Assembly: GCA_037349105.1 (NCBI GenBank)
Contig: JAYJMM010000117.1
Span: forward strand, 1,116,001 to 1,180,000
DNA: 64,000 nucleotides
Source: Limnomonas spitsbergensis
Taxonomy: Eukaryota; Chlorophyta; Chlorophyceae; Chlamydomonadales
Direction: 5' to 3'
Every line of letters begins with the position of its first letter. Position 1 is the stretch's first letter. The notes beneath the pieces are model-generated. The model was not told where the DNA came from. It made no database searches and saw only the letters and a list, made by a program, of their open reading frames with translations. Of the stretch, positions 1 through 11,215 are shown piece by piece. The position numbers and the translations under genes are program-made.

Positions 1-29
1 TCTACACTAAAAAAAAATACAGCTTATTG

Positions 30-300
30 CTCAAGCCTGAATTTGCAGGCATGAAGGACCGGCTGTCTGGGCTACTGGAAAACTGGCCCCAGTCTGCATG
101 CTAAAATCTGGCCACGGTCTACACTGCAAAAATAACGCTAGACAGTGTAATCGCAGAAATCTGGGATCGCAGGCACAAATTGAACATTGAAACCTGGATC
201 CGCAGGCACTATAACCGGCTGTCTGGTCTACCAGAAAAACGTTCAACATTGAAACCTGAATTTGCAGGCACAAAGGACCGGTTGTCTGGGCTACCTGATG
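30..300. repeat. Imperfect direct repeat, about three copies
   Basis: A segment around 'cctgaatttgcaggca' followed by 'aaggaccgg(c/t)tgtctgggctac' occurs near 37-80, 190-235 (more diverged) and 250-295. The unit is not open in any convincing way and I see no gene here. It looks like old tandem or dispersed repeat DNA. Confidence 0.6.
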
Positions 301-374
301 CAGACCGGCGGTCTCAGGCCGCTGACATGGCGTTGAGGCTGGCGTCGATGCTGGGGCTGGATGAGAGTGATGAT

Positions 375-910
375 GGCGGAAGTGAGGACGGTGACAGCTG
401 ATGTGAATCTGGTAGCCACACCATAACCTGCGGCCCCTTGTCGACACTGAGGCTGGATGAGGCTCATGAGAATGATGATGGCGGGAGTGAGGTAGTGACA
501 GCTGATGTGAACTTGGTAGCCACACCATAGCATGAGGCCTGTGTGACTGGGGCTGGATACGAGTGATGATGGCGGGAGTAGTGACAACATTGGCAACTGA
601 TGTGAACGTGGCATCCACTGTTCATTTTTTGCCTATGAGTCCAACTTGTGCAGGCCTCCCTGCGGCCGCTAGAGGCCCGCTTAGGGGCAAACTTGGACTG
701 GCCTATGGCTGGTGGCCAAAGTAGCATGGCTGGCATGGGCATCTGGTCAGTGGCCTGGGTGTAGCTGACATTTCGCTGAGTTGTAACAAATAATGACTGG
801 TGGGATCCACAGTCACACCATAACCTGCGGCCTTTGGGGATGGGATGAGAGTGATGACGGCAGTACGGGCAACGGTCACAGCTGATGTGAACTTGAGATC
901 CACAACGTAA
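375..910. repeat. Dispersed motif repeat around 'cagctgatgtgaa'
   Basis: The string 'acagctgatgtgaa' followed by a 'ccacaccataacctgcggcc'-like block recurs near 390, 495, 590 and 870, with 'gatgatggcgg(g/a)agt' stretches between. The reading frames across it are repeat-driven, so I call no gene. Confidence 0.6.
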
Positions 911-1369
911 AGTGCGGCTTCACGTTGCTCTGGGACTGCTTGCATTGCGAAGCAAGAAGCATAGGGTGCTGAGGCATGCAACAGGGTTGCCCCAGGGGTC
1001 CTTATTATTGTCCATAAATCTATATTTCACCTTAACATGTATGACTAACACAATCGAGATGGACAGATAAAGCGACCTCTCTTAACGGAGCAGGGCCCAG
1101 TGGGTATGCACCGTTAAAAGATAAAGCGACATCTCTATATTTATGTTTGCTTGTATGGCGTCGTCATGACAAACTGATGATCATTTCAGGTCTACAGTCC
1201 ATGGTGGCGAGGGGGGGAGGGGGGGTGGGGCATGAAAAAATCTCGCACCATTTGGAGCGCACGACACAGCAGGACGACGGGCACACAGGGGGCCTCTGAT
1301 TGAATCTGGTGAGAGTGGTGACTGGTCATCAGGTGCTGCAGCAGAAGCCTGCACTGGTGTACTCTCATA

Positions 1370-1585
1370 TTTTGGAAAGGTTTTTTCCTTTTCCTTTTCC
1401 GTCTGTTCCTTTTCTCTCTCCTCTAGCCTTAAGTTTATTTCCCTTCCGACCACACAGTCGGGCGCCCATGCGGCCGAGCTTTTTCAGCATGGCCCAGAGG
1501 TGTTGTGTTTTTTACTGGTGTACTGGCGCAGTGATACATGAAGTGCACCCTTCGGCCGTGACAGTGCATTAGAAAGAAAGAAAGA
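1370..1585 (+). repeat. LINE 3'-end remnant (dispersed family, + orientation)
   Basis: A pyrimidine-rich stretch with 'ttccgtctgttcctttt' and 'ctagcc' is followed by 'gggcgcccatgcggccgagc', 'ttttcagcatggcccagagg' and then an (agaa)n run. The reverse complement of the same blocks occurs near 9585, 49250, 55640 and 60115. At 55640 the block lies directly 3' of minus-strand LINE-like coding sequence, so I read this as a detached 3' untranslated end of the same LINE family. Confidence 0.55.
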
Positions 1586-1928
1586 AAACGCCTGAGCGTG
1601 GCTTGAGGAATACGGGATTTTAAATTATATCACCATCTGATCCATATCCTGATTTGCTGCCTCTGAAACCAGGCAGTGGGCCGCAGGCAAGGGTGGGCAA
1701 TGGTGTTGCCGTACGTCATGTTTTCTGTGTACCGTACTTCCCGAGGGATGAGTATGTAACGCAGGAGACTAGAGAACAACGTCTAATCGCTTCGCTTTCG
1801 ATAATTAAAACATTGCAATATATCAATACAACTGTCGCAGTTAGCAGCACTGCCTTTTTTAGCATGAGAGCGAGCAGTCGACACATTCGAAGGGCCTTAT
1901 AGTCACGTCACAGAAACGGAAGCAAGAT

Positions 1929-4900
1929 ATGGCGACCGGAATTGTGTTTCTTCAGAGCAGCCTAGATGATGGGTCTCCTGCTATGGTCGGGAGCGGCTAC
2001 AAGCCTGGCAACACCGACCTTATTCGGCTGATGCTCCGTGAGCAACAGAAGAGCAGCAAGACGCTGCACTCCAATGCACTGTTCAAGGAGTTCAGGGACG
2101 AGGGCAACAAGTTCAAGAAATTTGGCAAAGGCTACCCCGCGGTGCAGCAAGAAGCGAACCAGCCCCTCGTCGACGACTTCCAAGCGGAGGGCAACACCCG
2201 AATGTTTCAGCTCATCAAATCCACAGCGGAGAAGGACGAAAAGCCTTTGCAGGGCGTCTGGGCATCTTTTGGCAAGCCTTACATCTCGTTGGGACCGCCC
2301 GAAGATGTGAGTCTGCAGTGCCTGCAGATGTTCATGGTCCGCAACTCCTTGCTCGACAGGGCAATAATATGCTGCATTGAGCACGATCTTGGAAGCTGGC
2401 TGCAGCCTGTCTGCATTGAAGGTGGCAGTGCGATTTGCCCCCTCTCGCTGCCCCCCTCCCCATGCATGCTGCTTCATGCCCTTCGCAGCCTGACAGTAGC
2501 CTCCCAAAGCTCAACCGAGACGAGATCAACCAGGATGCCAAAGGGTGAGTGAGGGGGGTAGCAAGCCAGCAAGGGCAGCGCGTGTGTAGAATGACGGGTC
2601 GCGACGCGCCTACGATCCTGCCATGACCATGCACCTCTGTGGGGGCCACAGGGCGGCCAACACTGGGCCGCTGGGAGTCAAACTTTTACAGTACTAAGGC
2701 CGATGGCCCCGGAAGCAAGGTCTGATGAGAGGGGAACTACGCCCCCTGGTCATTGGCTGTGTGAAAGATAGATCGTACCTGAAGCACACTAAATATGTGC
2801 TGCTGCCATGATGCCACCAGGCAGAGGCACCCTCGTTCCTCGCACCCCTTCACACCCTTTAACCTCCGTGCAGGGGGCTGTCACCAGCCTGATTTCTGAA
2901 TGGCCACTCTTAACCGACCCTACCCCCATACTTCCAACCCGTCCCAGCAGGCTGGTGCAGGTTTCACCGCCATCCCAATTCCGCCTAGTAATGGCTGTTC
3001 CCAGCGGCCACAAAAGGTGGCTTGATGCGCACTTCAAAAAAACAGGAAAAACACCGTGCATCCCTCCCGTATTCCGCCGCTCCCAGGGGCCGCAACGGCA
3101 GAGGTAGAGGCAGGCAGGCCGAAGTGGCGCCGGCGGCGCATCCCCCAGGCACGTCCAGCGGCGTCCGGCGCATGATGGGTAGCGGGCAGGGAGACCATCA
3201 CGGGGATCCCAGCGCTGCGGAGCTCGCCGAGGATCGGCTGACCAAGAACAAGACGATGATGCGGTACGTGTGTGGTAGCTGTAGCTGTAGCTGACACTGT
3301 AGCTGTAGCAGTGGCTGTAGCTGACACTGTAGCTGTAGCTGTGGCTGTAGCTGACACTGTAGCTGTGGCTGTAGCTGACACTGTAGCTGTAGCTGTAGCT
3401 GACACTGTAGCTGTAGCTGTGGCTGTAGCTGAACCCTCGCTTGGGACCTACTGACCAAGAACAAGACTATGATGCGGTACGTGCGAGGCATTCATTCTTC
3501 AAGAGTGCTTCAGCCGTGTTTCACTCTTTACTCTCAGTGCCTCCATGATATCTCTCCTATCGTTGTATACTGTCCATCTTATACCAAGGCGTCCCTCAGT
3601 ACGTCTTGTACAGCCTTAAAACCAGTAGCATGGAACTGTACATACCCGCCAACTTCAGATGCAAGACAGCTACATTACGGCACACAGCCGGGAGGGCCCG
3701 GTGCAGTAATCCCTGCCCCATAATCCACTGGTCAAGGTTTGCATTCTATATAAGCTCGGCCACCTGGGCCACCTTGGGGGAGGGGGGAGTCATAGCAGGA
3801 CCTTGGCACGTGGTAGCTGTAGCTGAAGCTGACACTGTGGCTGCAGCTGTAGCTGTGGATGTAGCTGAACCCTTGCGTGGCAGCTGCTTAGCAATGTTGC
3901 GCATTAATTTAAGCCTACTACAATCCCAGCTCTCTGACGCTGCTGGCAGACCGGGAAATTACCTGTTTTGCTTGCCTGCGTTTGTCCACTGATCCAGTGG
4001 CCCCACTGCCCCTCCCCGCCAGCTGTCCGTCAAGCTGCATTGCTCTCTCACCCGCACCCTTGCCCCTCTCTCTCAGCTTCTCCCTGACCCCCCTTGCACC
4101 CTCCCCCTGCCCCCTTTTGCCATTCAAAGGTTCTCCGAGTATGATCGCCTCGAGGCCAAGTTCCCGCGCGGCCCTCTCCTCATGGCAGGACAGCGCAGGA
4201 CCAAGTCTAAGATTAAGATCGGAGCCTTTAGCGATTCGTAAGTGGCGAGGGTTTAGGGTTCAGGGAATCGTGAGTGACGAGGGTTTAGGGTTCAGGGATT
4301 CGAGAATGGCGAGGGTTTAGGGCAGAGTGATTCATGAGTGGTGAGGGTTAAGCGTTCAGCGATTCGTGAGTGGCAAGGGTTTAGGGTTCAGCAAATCGTG
4401 AATGGCTATGGATGGTGACGTTGTAAAAGAGGGCAGGACTTTCGGAGAGGATAGGCAGGGGGGGAAATACTGATAGTCACCCCCCTTTGCATACCGGTGA
4501 CAGTTTATTTTATCTACGCTTCGACAGGGCCCCATGGCATGTTGTTTCCAAACGAAAACTGCCCCATCATGTAGCCGATATCATTATCATTCCTTATCAA
4601 GCATTTCACCCAGTTGCGATTGCTCTGATTACATCTATTTTGGCACCGGTAAACTGATTAGATTGTACCTAAACCGTCCGGGATGCCTTGCTGCCCCTCG
4701 TCACCCCCCAGTTACCAGGCTGACGAGGAGGCGCACAACCCTAAACTGTTAACCCTTAACCCTAAGCCCTAACCCCCAGTTACCAGGCTGACGAGGAGGC
4801 GCACGACCCTAAACTGTCAACCCTTAACCCTAAGCCATAACCCCCAGTTACCAGGCTGACGAGGAGGCGCACGACCCTAAACTTTTAACCCTTAACCCTT

Positions 4901-7900
4901 AACCCTACCCCCCCAGTTACCAGGCTGACGAGAAGGCGCACGAAACTAAACTCACAACCCTAAAAGCCCTAAACCCTACCTCCCCAGTTACCAGGCTGAC
5001 GAGGAGGCGCACGACCCCGAGCTAGCATACGGGCAGCCCGAGTACTCGCCGCGCCACCTGGTGCCACTGACGCTGCCAGCCCGGGCTGAGGTGATGGACG
5101 GAGGCCGCAGCCAGGTCTTCATCACTCAGGGCACGGTCGACCCAGACGAAATCAGGGAGCCATTCCAGAGGTGTGTGTTTGAGAGATGGGTGAATGTACA
5201 TGTGGGGGGAGAGGGGAGGCGTGTGTGCAAGGGGGGAGAGGGGAGGCGTGTGTGCAAGGTGTGTGTGTGTGTGTGGGTGGGTGGGTGGGTGGGTGTGGAT
5301 GGGTGTGGGTGTGTGTGTGTGGGGGGGGGGTGAGTGTGTGTGTGGGTGTGTGGGTGTGTGTGTGCATGGGGGAGGGGGGCATGTGCGTGTCTGTGGGATG
5401 GTTGGGGGGGTATGTGCATGTGTGTGTGTGTGTGCATGGGGGGGGGGGCACGTGCGTTTTGTATGTGTGTGGATTTGTGCTGGTTGTGAGGGGAGTTAGG
5501 GTTTAGGGATTATGCTTGGCCAGGCTGTCAGGGTCAAGGGTTTGGGGTGATGTTGGACCGGTGCGTTTAATTTGCACCTCTCCTGAGCTTCGCCTCCAGT
5601 GGATGCCACCTCCCGACCGCTGCCCTAGTACCCTCACAACCTTCACTTTGTATATCAGGGGCCTCTCGCTGTCCGGCCACCCCGGGCCCGGCGGAACGTC
5701 CATGCATCCCTCTGGGCGGCAATCCAATGACGGCAGGAGCGAGGCAGGTCGCTTCAGCATGAACGTGCGCGCGTCGAACAATGGCGGCGGCATGTCCCTC
5801 AGGCCGTCCCCGCCCACGCAGCAAGGCGACTCGAGTGAGTGGCTGGGTGTCCTCATAGGGGGATGTTTTAGCGTGAGCCTGCACCCCTTCCACTTTCGTT
5901 TTAGCTTACGGTATTCAGCTTGCGGTAGGGTTTAGGGTCCCTAAACCCTAAACTAAGCCAACGGTATTCAGCTTGCAGTATTACGATATATACAATGGAT
6001 TGTAATTTACTGTGTGAGTGGATTCTGATATGCTGGGCCAGTGAATGACTGGATGCTGATGTACCTGTCGATTCCGATAAGCCTGTTGATGCTGATGTAC
6101 CTGTCCATTCCGATAAGCCTGTTGATGCTGATGTACCTGTCCATTCCGATAAGCCTGTTGATGCTGATGTACCTGTCCATTCCGATAAGCCTGTTGATGC
6201 TGATGTACCTGTCCATTCCGATAAGCCTGTTGATGCTGATGTACCTGTCCATTCCGATAAGCCTGTTGATGCTGATGTACCTGTCCATTCCGATAAGCCT
6301 GTTGATGCTGATGTACCTGTCCATTCCGATAAGCCTGTTAATGCTGATGCACCTGTCCATTCCGATAAGCCTGTTGATGCTGATGTACCTGTCCATTCCG
6401 ATAAGCCTGTTGATGCTGATGTACCTGTCCATTCCGATAAGCCTGTTGATGCTGATGTACCTGTCCATTCCGATAAGCCTGTTGATGCTGATGTACCTGT
6501 CCATTCCGATAAGCCTGTTGATGCTGATGCACCTGTCCATTCCGATAAGCCTGTTGATGCTGATGTACCTGTCCATTCCGATAAGCCTGTTGATGCTGAT
6601 GTACCTGTCCATTCCGATAAGCCTGTTGATGCTGATGTACCTGTCCATTCCGATAAGCCTGTTGATGCTGATGCGCCTGTCGGTGAATTCTGATATGCTG
6701 GGCCGTTGGATTCTGATATGCTGGTTTGTTGGATTCTGATATGCTGGTTTGTTGGATTATGATGCGCCTTGTGTTCCCCCCCTTGCCCCCGCAGCCGCTG
6801 AGGACGAGCCCAGCACCCGGTCTCCGGAGCCGCAGCGCCACGGGCCTGCCTTCGAACCGCTGGTGGAGGCCACCCGCCCGCCCAGGGGGCAGGAAGACAA
6901 CCCGGTGTACGGCTGGCACAACAAGTTCATGGAGGTGCGGCAGTAGGATGAGATGGGGTGGGGTGGGGCGGGGCGGGGTGGGGCGGAATGGTGCAGAGCA
7001 GGGCAAGGCGGGGCAGGGTGGAATGGTATGGGGCAGGGTGGGGCAGGGTGGAATGGTATGGTGCAGGGCAGGGCAGGGCAGGGCAGGGTGAGATGGTGCA
7101 GAGCAGGGCAGGGTGGGTTAGGGTGGGATGGTGCAGAGCAGGGCAGGGCGGGCGGGACAGGGCGGGGTGGAATGGTATGGGGCAGGGTGGAATGGTACGG
7201 GGCGGGGCAGGATGGTACAGGGCAGGGCGGGGGGGGACCGGGTGGACTGGTACAAGGTGGAATGGTACAGGGCGGAGCGGGGCAGGGCGAGGTGGTGCAG
7301 GGTGGGGCGGGGCGGGGCAAAGCGGGGTGGGGTGGTACAGAGCGGGGCAGGGCGAGGTGGGGCAGGGTGGGGCGGGGCGGGGCAAAGCGGGGTGGGGTGG
7401 TACAGAGCGGGGCAGGGCGAGGTGGGGCAGGGTGGGGCGGGGCGGTGCAAAGCGGGGCGGGGTGGTACAGAGCGGGGCAGGGCGAGGTGGGTCAGGGTGG
7501 GGCGGGGCGGGGCAAAGCGGGGCGGGGTGGTACAGAGCGGGGCAGAGCGAGGTGAATGCGTGCCCGACGCAGTTCAAGTGTTTTGAAATAGCTCCTTTTC
7601 TGTCACGCACTTCCATAAAAGTGCGTCCGGGGACGGCTGAGCACTGTCGCGCGCATACCCTCTCTCTCACCGTCTCACGCCCCCCGGTATCCTTGTATCA
7701 TCCCCGATTAAACTTCCTCCCTGTTCACCTCCCGCTGTTGAGCAGGTGCGGCAGCGTGGACGCGAGGCCCTGCAGCAGGCGCTATTCGTGCGCAGCGAGG
7801 GGCGGTACAAGGCGCGCTCGTTTGGCAAGATGGCTGCCAACCTGTGCGGCCTGCTGATGGGCGACCTGGAGGTCGTGCGGGGCAAGAAGAAGCCATACGC

Positions 7901-9160
7901 GTCCATCGGTGAGTGGCAGGTCCTGGGGTTTAAGTTGTGGGTCAAGCATGCGGGCATGCCCAAGAGCCTGTGGGCATGCCCGGGAGGCTGTGGGCATGTG
8001 GATGTTATCTGTGTTTGTCAAGCCAGTGACCGCGCTTTGTTGTCCACTATGGCCTGCTTAAACAAGAGTGGCTCTTGGGAGAGGGTGCAGGGAAGTTGCA
8101 AGAGCATAGGGGTACAGGAGGTTTTGTGATGCAAACCCTTAACCCTAAACCCTACGGGTACAGGAGGTTTTGTGCTGCAGATTCTTAACCCTAAACCCTT
8201 AGGGTAATGGAGGTTTGTGCTGCATCTCTGATAGGCTTCCGCTCATTTGCAAGGCGTGCGCCCGCTCCCCCGCTGCCTTGTGAGCTTGAGGCGGGGCCTG
8301 GTTTCTGGTTTCAGTAACTGTGTCTTGTTTCAGGGTTCAGATATCGTGATCATCTCTTCCGCCTTCTCGTGTGTTCGCGTTCCACAGGTTTTGAGCCTAA
8401 GAACCCTTACCTCAAGATGGAGGCCGAGTGGTCGGCGCAGGAGGAGCGCCGCAAGATGCGCACCCAGAAGGCGTTGGCGCTGGACCCCGAAGAGCTCAAG
8501 GCGCTCCAGCGCTTCTACGACCAGCTGTGCGCGCTGGTGGAGTCTCAGCGCATGAGCGACCCCCTGTCGCTCATGGTGGTGCAGAAGATCCGCTCGCTGC
8601 TGGAGGCCGGCGTGTTCCTGCATAAGCCGCTGTTGGTCACGGTGATGGAGCACGTCTCTAGCTTTTCCAAGGGCTGCGGCATGCTGCGCCACAACCGCTT
8701 CCTGCTCTCGATCCTCTCGTTCATCGCCAGGAGCGCTAATGTCAGCGATGCGGTCCTCGACGAGATGGTTGCGAGCTACGGCGTGTCGATCGTCGTGTTT
8801 GGCACAGCGGAGACGCCGCTCCGGGCAATCGCCGCTGCCGCCAAAGCCGCCAGCGGGGCGCGCGGGACGTCATTCAGCCACGGGGGCTCGAGCAACCACC
8901 GCGCGTCAGTGATGTCGCGAGCGGATGGCGCGGGCCAGGACTTCACACCGAATGGGCGCAGCAGTCAGATGCAAAGAGAAGCCATCAAGGCTGTCGCGAC
9001 GGGCGAGGAGCCCTCGGAAACGGGATTGATACTCCCGGCAGTGTCCCTGCCGTCGCTAGCGTCGCAGGGCGGCGGCAATGGGCCGAGCTCGCCTTGCGGG
9101 TCCCCGTTGCCGAACGGAGAGGGTCGGGCGCATGTGAAGATGCAGGCGTCAATAAAATAA
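1929..9160 (+). CDS. Ten-exon gene, 716-residue protein of unknown function
   Basis: I do not recognise this protein. Phase-compatible exons are 1929-2306, 2489-2544, 2692-2719, 3118-3263, 4130-4237, 4988-5170, 5659-5834, 6795-6934, 7746-7908 and 8388-9160, which sum to 717 codons including the stop. The starts of exons 3 and 4 are the least certain. The start codon (MATGIVFLQS) opens the first long conserved-looking exon. The middle is basic and polar. Residues from about 400 include NPVYGWHNKF and a charged helical stretch. The last exon (about 257 residues) has a mainly alpha-helical region, LDPEELKALQRFYDQLCA, then VVQKIRSLLEAGVFLHKPLL, and ends in a Ser/Gly/Ala-rich low-complexity tail. 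No signal peptide or membrane segment is evident. Most introns carry tandem arrays, and several carry copies of flanking exon edges. The exon codons are GC-rich, unlike the AT-richer retroelements to the right. Confidence 0.75.
3283..3432. repeat. Hexamer-based array (tgtagc/tggctg) in an intron
   Basis: Runs of 'tgtagctg', 'tggctgtagc' and 'tgacactgtagc' fill the intron immediately after the exon ending at 3263. A shorter cluster of the same motif recurs at 3810-3872 in the same intron. Open frames here are by-products of the six-base period. Confidence 0.85.
3449..3486 (+). repeat. Intronic copy of an exon 3' end with its donor site
   Basis: The string 'ctgaccaagaacaagac', then 'atgatgcg' and a gtacgtg donor, occurs at the real exon end (3238-3270) and again here with one difference in the exon part. 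The copies are separated by the hexamer array. This is one instance of the exon-edge duplication seen throughout the window. Confidence 0.85.
4231..4400 (+). repeat. Donor-side array with telomere-like core
   Basis: The exon ends in 'gcgattc|gtaagtggcgag'. That edge is followed by about five units of roughly 40 bp, each containing '(g)attcgtgagtggcgag' variants plus 'ggtttagggttcag'. Each unit keeps a GT donor-like core and a plant-type telomere-like motif. Confidence 0.85.
4709..4990 (+). repeat. Acceptor-side array repeating the start of exon 6
   Basis: Four upstream copies of '(c)ccagttaccaggctgacg' followed by 'aggaggcgcac' precede the true exon start at 4988. They are spaced about 70 bp and separated by 'aacccttaaccctaa' filler. 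Every copy keeps the CAG acceptor and about 27 nt of exon. Confidence 0.9.
5205..5480. repeat. GT/GGGT-rich low-complexity tract
   Basis: Directly after the donor at 5171 come a short 'gtgcaaggggggagaggggaggc' duplication and then a long (gt)n/(gggt)n tract. Reading frames on both strands (His/Pro or Cys/Val/Gly runs) are low-complexity artefacts. Confidence 0.85.
6050..6676. repeat. 36-bp tandem array, about 17 copies
   Basis: The unit is 'gatgctgatgtacctgtcca' plus 'ttccgataagcctgtt', repeated almost perfectly with only scattered single-base variants. Since 36 is a multiple of three, long frames stay open on both strands, but they are not genes. The array sits in the intron between the exons ending at 5834 and starting at 6795. 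Confidence 0.95.
6935..7745 (+). repeat. Intron filled by GC-rich minisatellite, flanked by an 11-bp duplication
   Basis: Between 6953 and about 7555 the intron is G-rich repeats based on 'ggggcggggtggtacagagc' and 'ggggcagggcgaggt'. The intron borders carry the same 11 nt, 'aggtgcggcag', at 6933-6943 and 7744-7754, so the splice falls inside a direct duplication. That is the footprint expected when an intron-generating element supplies splice sites through its target duplication. Confidence 0.75.
8092..8225 (+). repeat. Three copies of 'acaggaggttttgtg' with telomere-like spacer
   Basis: Units near 8112, 8160 and 8205 contain '(g)gtacaggaggttttgtg(c)tgca' and 'cttaaccctaaaccct'. They partly resemble the acceptor and start of the next exon (cacag|gttttgagcc at 8381-8397), so they may be decayed exon-edge copies. 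Confidence 0.55.
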
Positions 9161-9584
9161 GTGGCCATGACGGTACAGCCGGAAATGGATAGGCCCTAGA
9201 TCAAGATGCACTCGCTGCTTCTGGCTGTGGGATCGCTGTCGGCGGTTCATGGGCTGGGTCGATTAAGCAATAGTAGATTCCAGGTGTTTGTGCTTCTTTT
9301 CGTAACTTTGATTTGGCCATACCCTTTCAAAAACATAAATAATCCACGTAGCTCCCTCCCGGGTTGGAAGTGCATTAATTGAGAGCGGGAGCTGAACGCA
9401 ATGAACGGGCTCTAATGCTCTTCAATGAACGGGCTCTTCATACGTATCTTATTTACTTTTATGCTCTGTCCTCATGGGCAAAATCAACTGTTTAATGCTT
9501 GATTTTTAAATCTGCACACTACCGGCAGGCAGGCACTCTGTCAGATTCGTGTGATATGAACAGATTGGGCCGCAGTGCATCCAT

Positions 9585-9655
9585 GCCAATGACGTTGCAC
9601 CTCTGGGCCCTGCTCAAAAAAAGCTCAGCCACGTGGACGCCTAACTAATGGGTCA
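9585..9655 (-). repeat. LINE 3'-end remnant (dispersed family)
   Basis: 'caatgacgttgcacctctgg' followed by 'gccctgctcaaaaaaagctc' and 'agccacgtggacgcc' matches, at a few mismatches, the blocks at 49255, 55635 and 60118 and the reverse complement of the block near 1465-1515. Confidence 0.6.
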
Positions 9656-10479
9656 GACAAAAGGCATTGGGCCTCAGTGCGTCCATGTGTTGCAATCAGT
9701 TAAACGAACACATTTGTCAGGGAAATATTGCTAGAGGAAAGGTAAGGAAGAAGGCCGGTAAGACATAGATTATACATGACAAAGTGTGCTCACAGACTAG
9801 GAGCATAATGGAGTTCTGGCCCCCGACATTCATGCTGAACCTGTACCAGTAACCGGGCAACCAGCACTGCAAACCCTCCCAGGATCCAGCTGTCCGGGTT
9901 TCGGAGTGGGTTTTGGGGGTGGGCAACGCAAGCTATTACTACTTACTCTCTCGTGCGTATGACTTATAGCCCATAATCACATGAACTGCTCGTGGCCTTA
10001 GCAAAAAATCACAGGTCAAAGCTGCCACGGAAGTAACGTATCTTATAACCTTCTCATGATGGTAGCGTGCCCCTGCCTCTTTATATAACGTGTCGGCATA
10101 TGATAAGGACGACAGACAAGGCATTTGGGGTTGCCCATACGATGAGCTAAGAGCCGTTACTTCCTTCTCCGTCTGCCCGATTTGTTCGCACTGGAGACTT
10201 GTCGCCATCGCAGCTGTCCCTTGCGACGGGCATGTCCTCACTCATGTCAGACATTGCGCTACCTCGTCAGAAGGATTTGCCACACTTTCTTTGCCATGGG
10301 ACACACATGGCCAATGCAACTGCCCTAATCACGACATGCAGCAGGTGCGGCTGGTGTGACACGCGCTACCAGCGAAGCAATGTCACGAATCATGATATCA
10401 TTCACAAAGCCGCTGCTTTCATGTTCATGCTGACATTTCCCTACATGGCATGACCCGAAACTAGAGAGATGTGCGAGGA

Positions 10480-10670
10480 ATGATGTGCATGGCATTGCAT
10501 TGATGACCGGGCACATGTATGCAGTGCATGGTCAATGTGAGAACTGCATGGCATTGCATGGCATGGACGATAATGGAGCTGCATGGCATTATATATTTAT
10601 ATTGCATGGCCAAGGAGGGATCTCCATGGCAGGGCAGTGCATGGACAAAGAGGCATCTACATGGCATTAC
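10480..10670. repeat. 'catggcattgcatg' short repeats
   Basis: Multiple copies of 'tgcatggcattgcat' and 'gcatggcatta' are interspersed at irregular spacing. No gene is supported here. Confidence 0.6.
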
Positions 10671-11215
10671 AATAATTACATACGGTATCATGCCGATGGA
10701 AAAGGAGGTTAAATATGGTACATATCGCCCCAGGCGATGGCGGAAGGCAGCTTTTGTATGCAGGCTGCCCCCCTGCAAATTCTAATAACATGCACGCTTC
10801 GTGGGCATGACAGGCATGGGTGCTGCCTGATGCACTGTTTATGCTAAGGTACCTCAACTTCTACTCGGCTGCATAAAGGGATGAATGTGATGTGGCAAGC
10901 TTTGGTGCTTGGTCCACCGGCCGCAGGCCCGCCAAAGTTTGCTGCCCATCAGCCTCCGGTGGCTACCCAGTGACCCACCAAAGGAGGTCTGGTGCAAACT
11001 GAAGGAAAGCTGGCCTGCACCACCAAGGGGCATGCAACGCCGCCTCCCCTAATCTGGCATGCCTCCTCTGCCCCCCCTCCTTAATTATGTGAAAACTACT
11101 CTGCAAAATGTACCCTGCGAAATTGACCCTGTGAAAATCGCTCCGGAACCTCGCCCTCTTGTGCTTGAACCTTGCCTTGTGACCCTAAACTTGGGGAATC
11201 TTGCCTTTTGAACAA

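Larger units (their letters stand above)
9161..11215. other. Intergenic region without a recognisable gene
   Basis: I see no exon with both family-like protein sequence and splice signals. The stretch contains a LINE-tail remnant near 9585-9650, a CATGG-rich stretch at 10480-10670 and otherwise unique-looking AT-richer DNA. The transcript end of the gene at 1929-9160 probably lies in the first few hundred bases. Confidence 0.6.

Noticed and set aside
5126..5506. His/Pro- and Cys/Val/Gly-rich frames
   Set aside because: They come from a GT-rich microsatellite after a splice donor.
6007..6739. 213- and 232-residue repetitive frames (ISINRLIGMDRY and YLSIPISLLM repeats)
   Set aside because: 36-bp array inside an intron. 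The apparent hydrophobic protein is periodic DNA read in frame.
6927..7857. Pro/His-rich and Gly/Arg-rich frames of up to 299 residues
   Set aside because: Low-complexity G-rich minisatellite within an intron.
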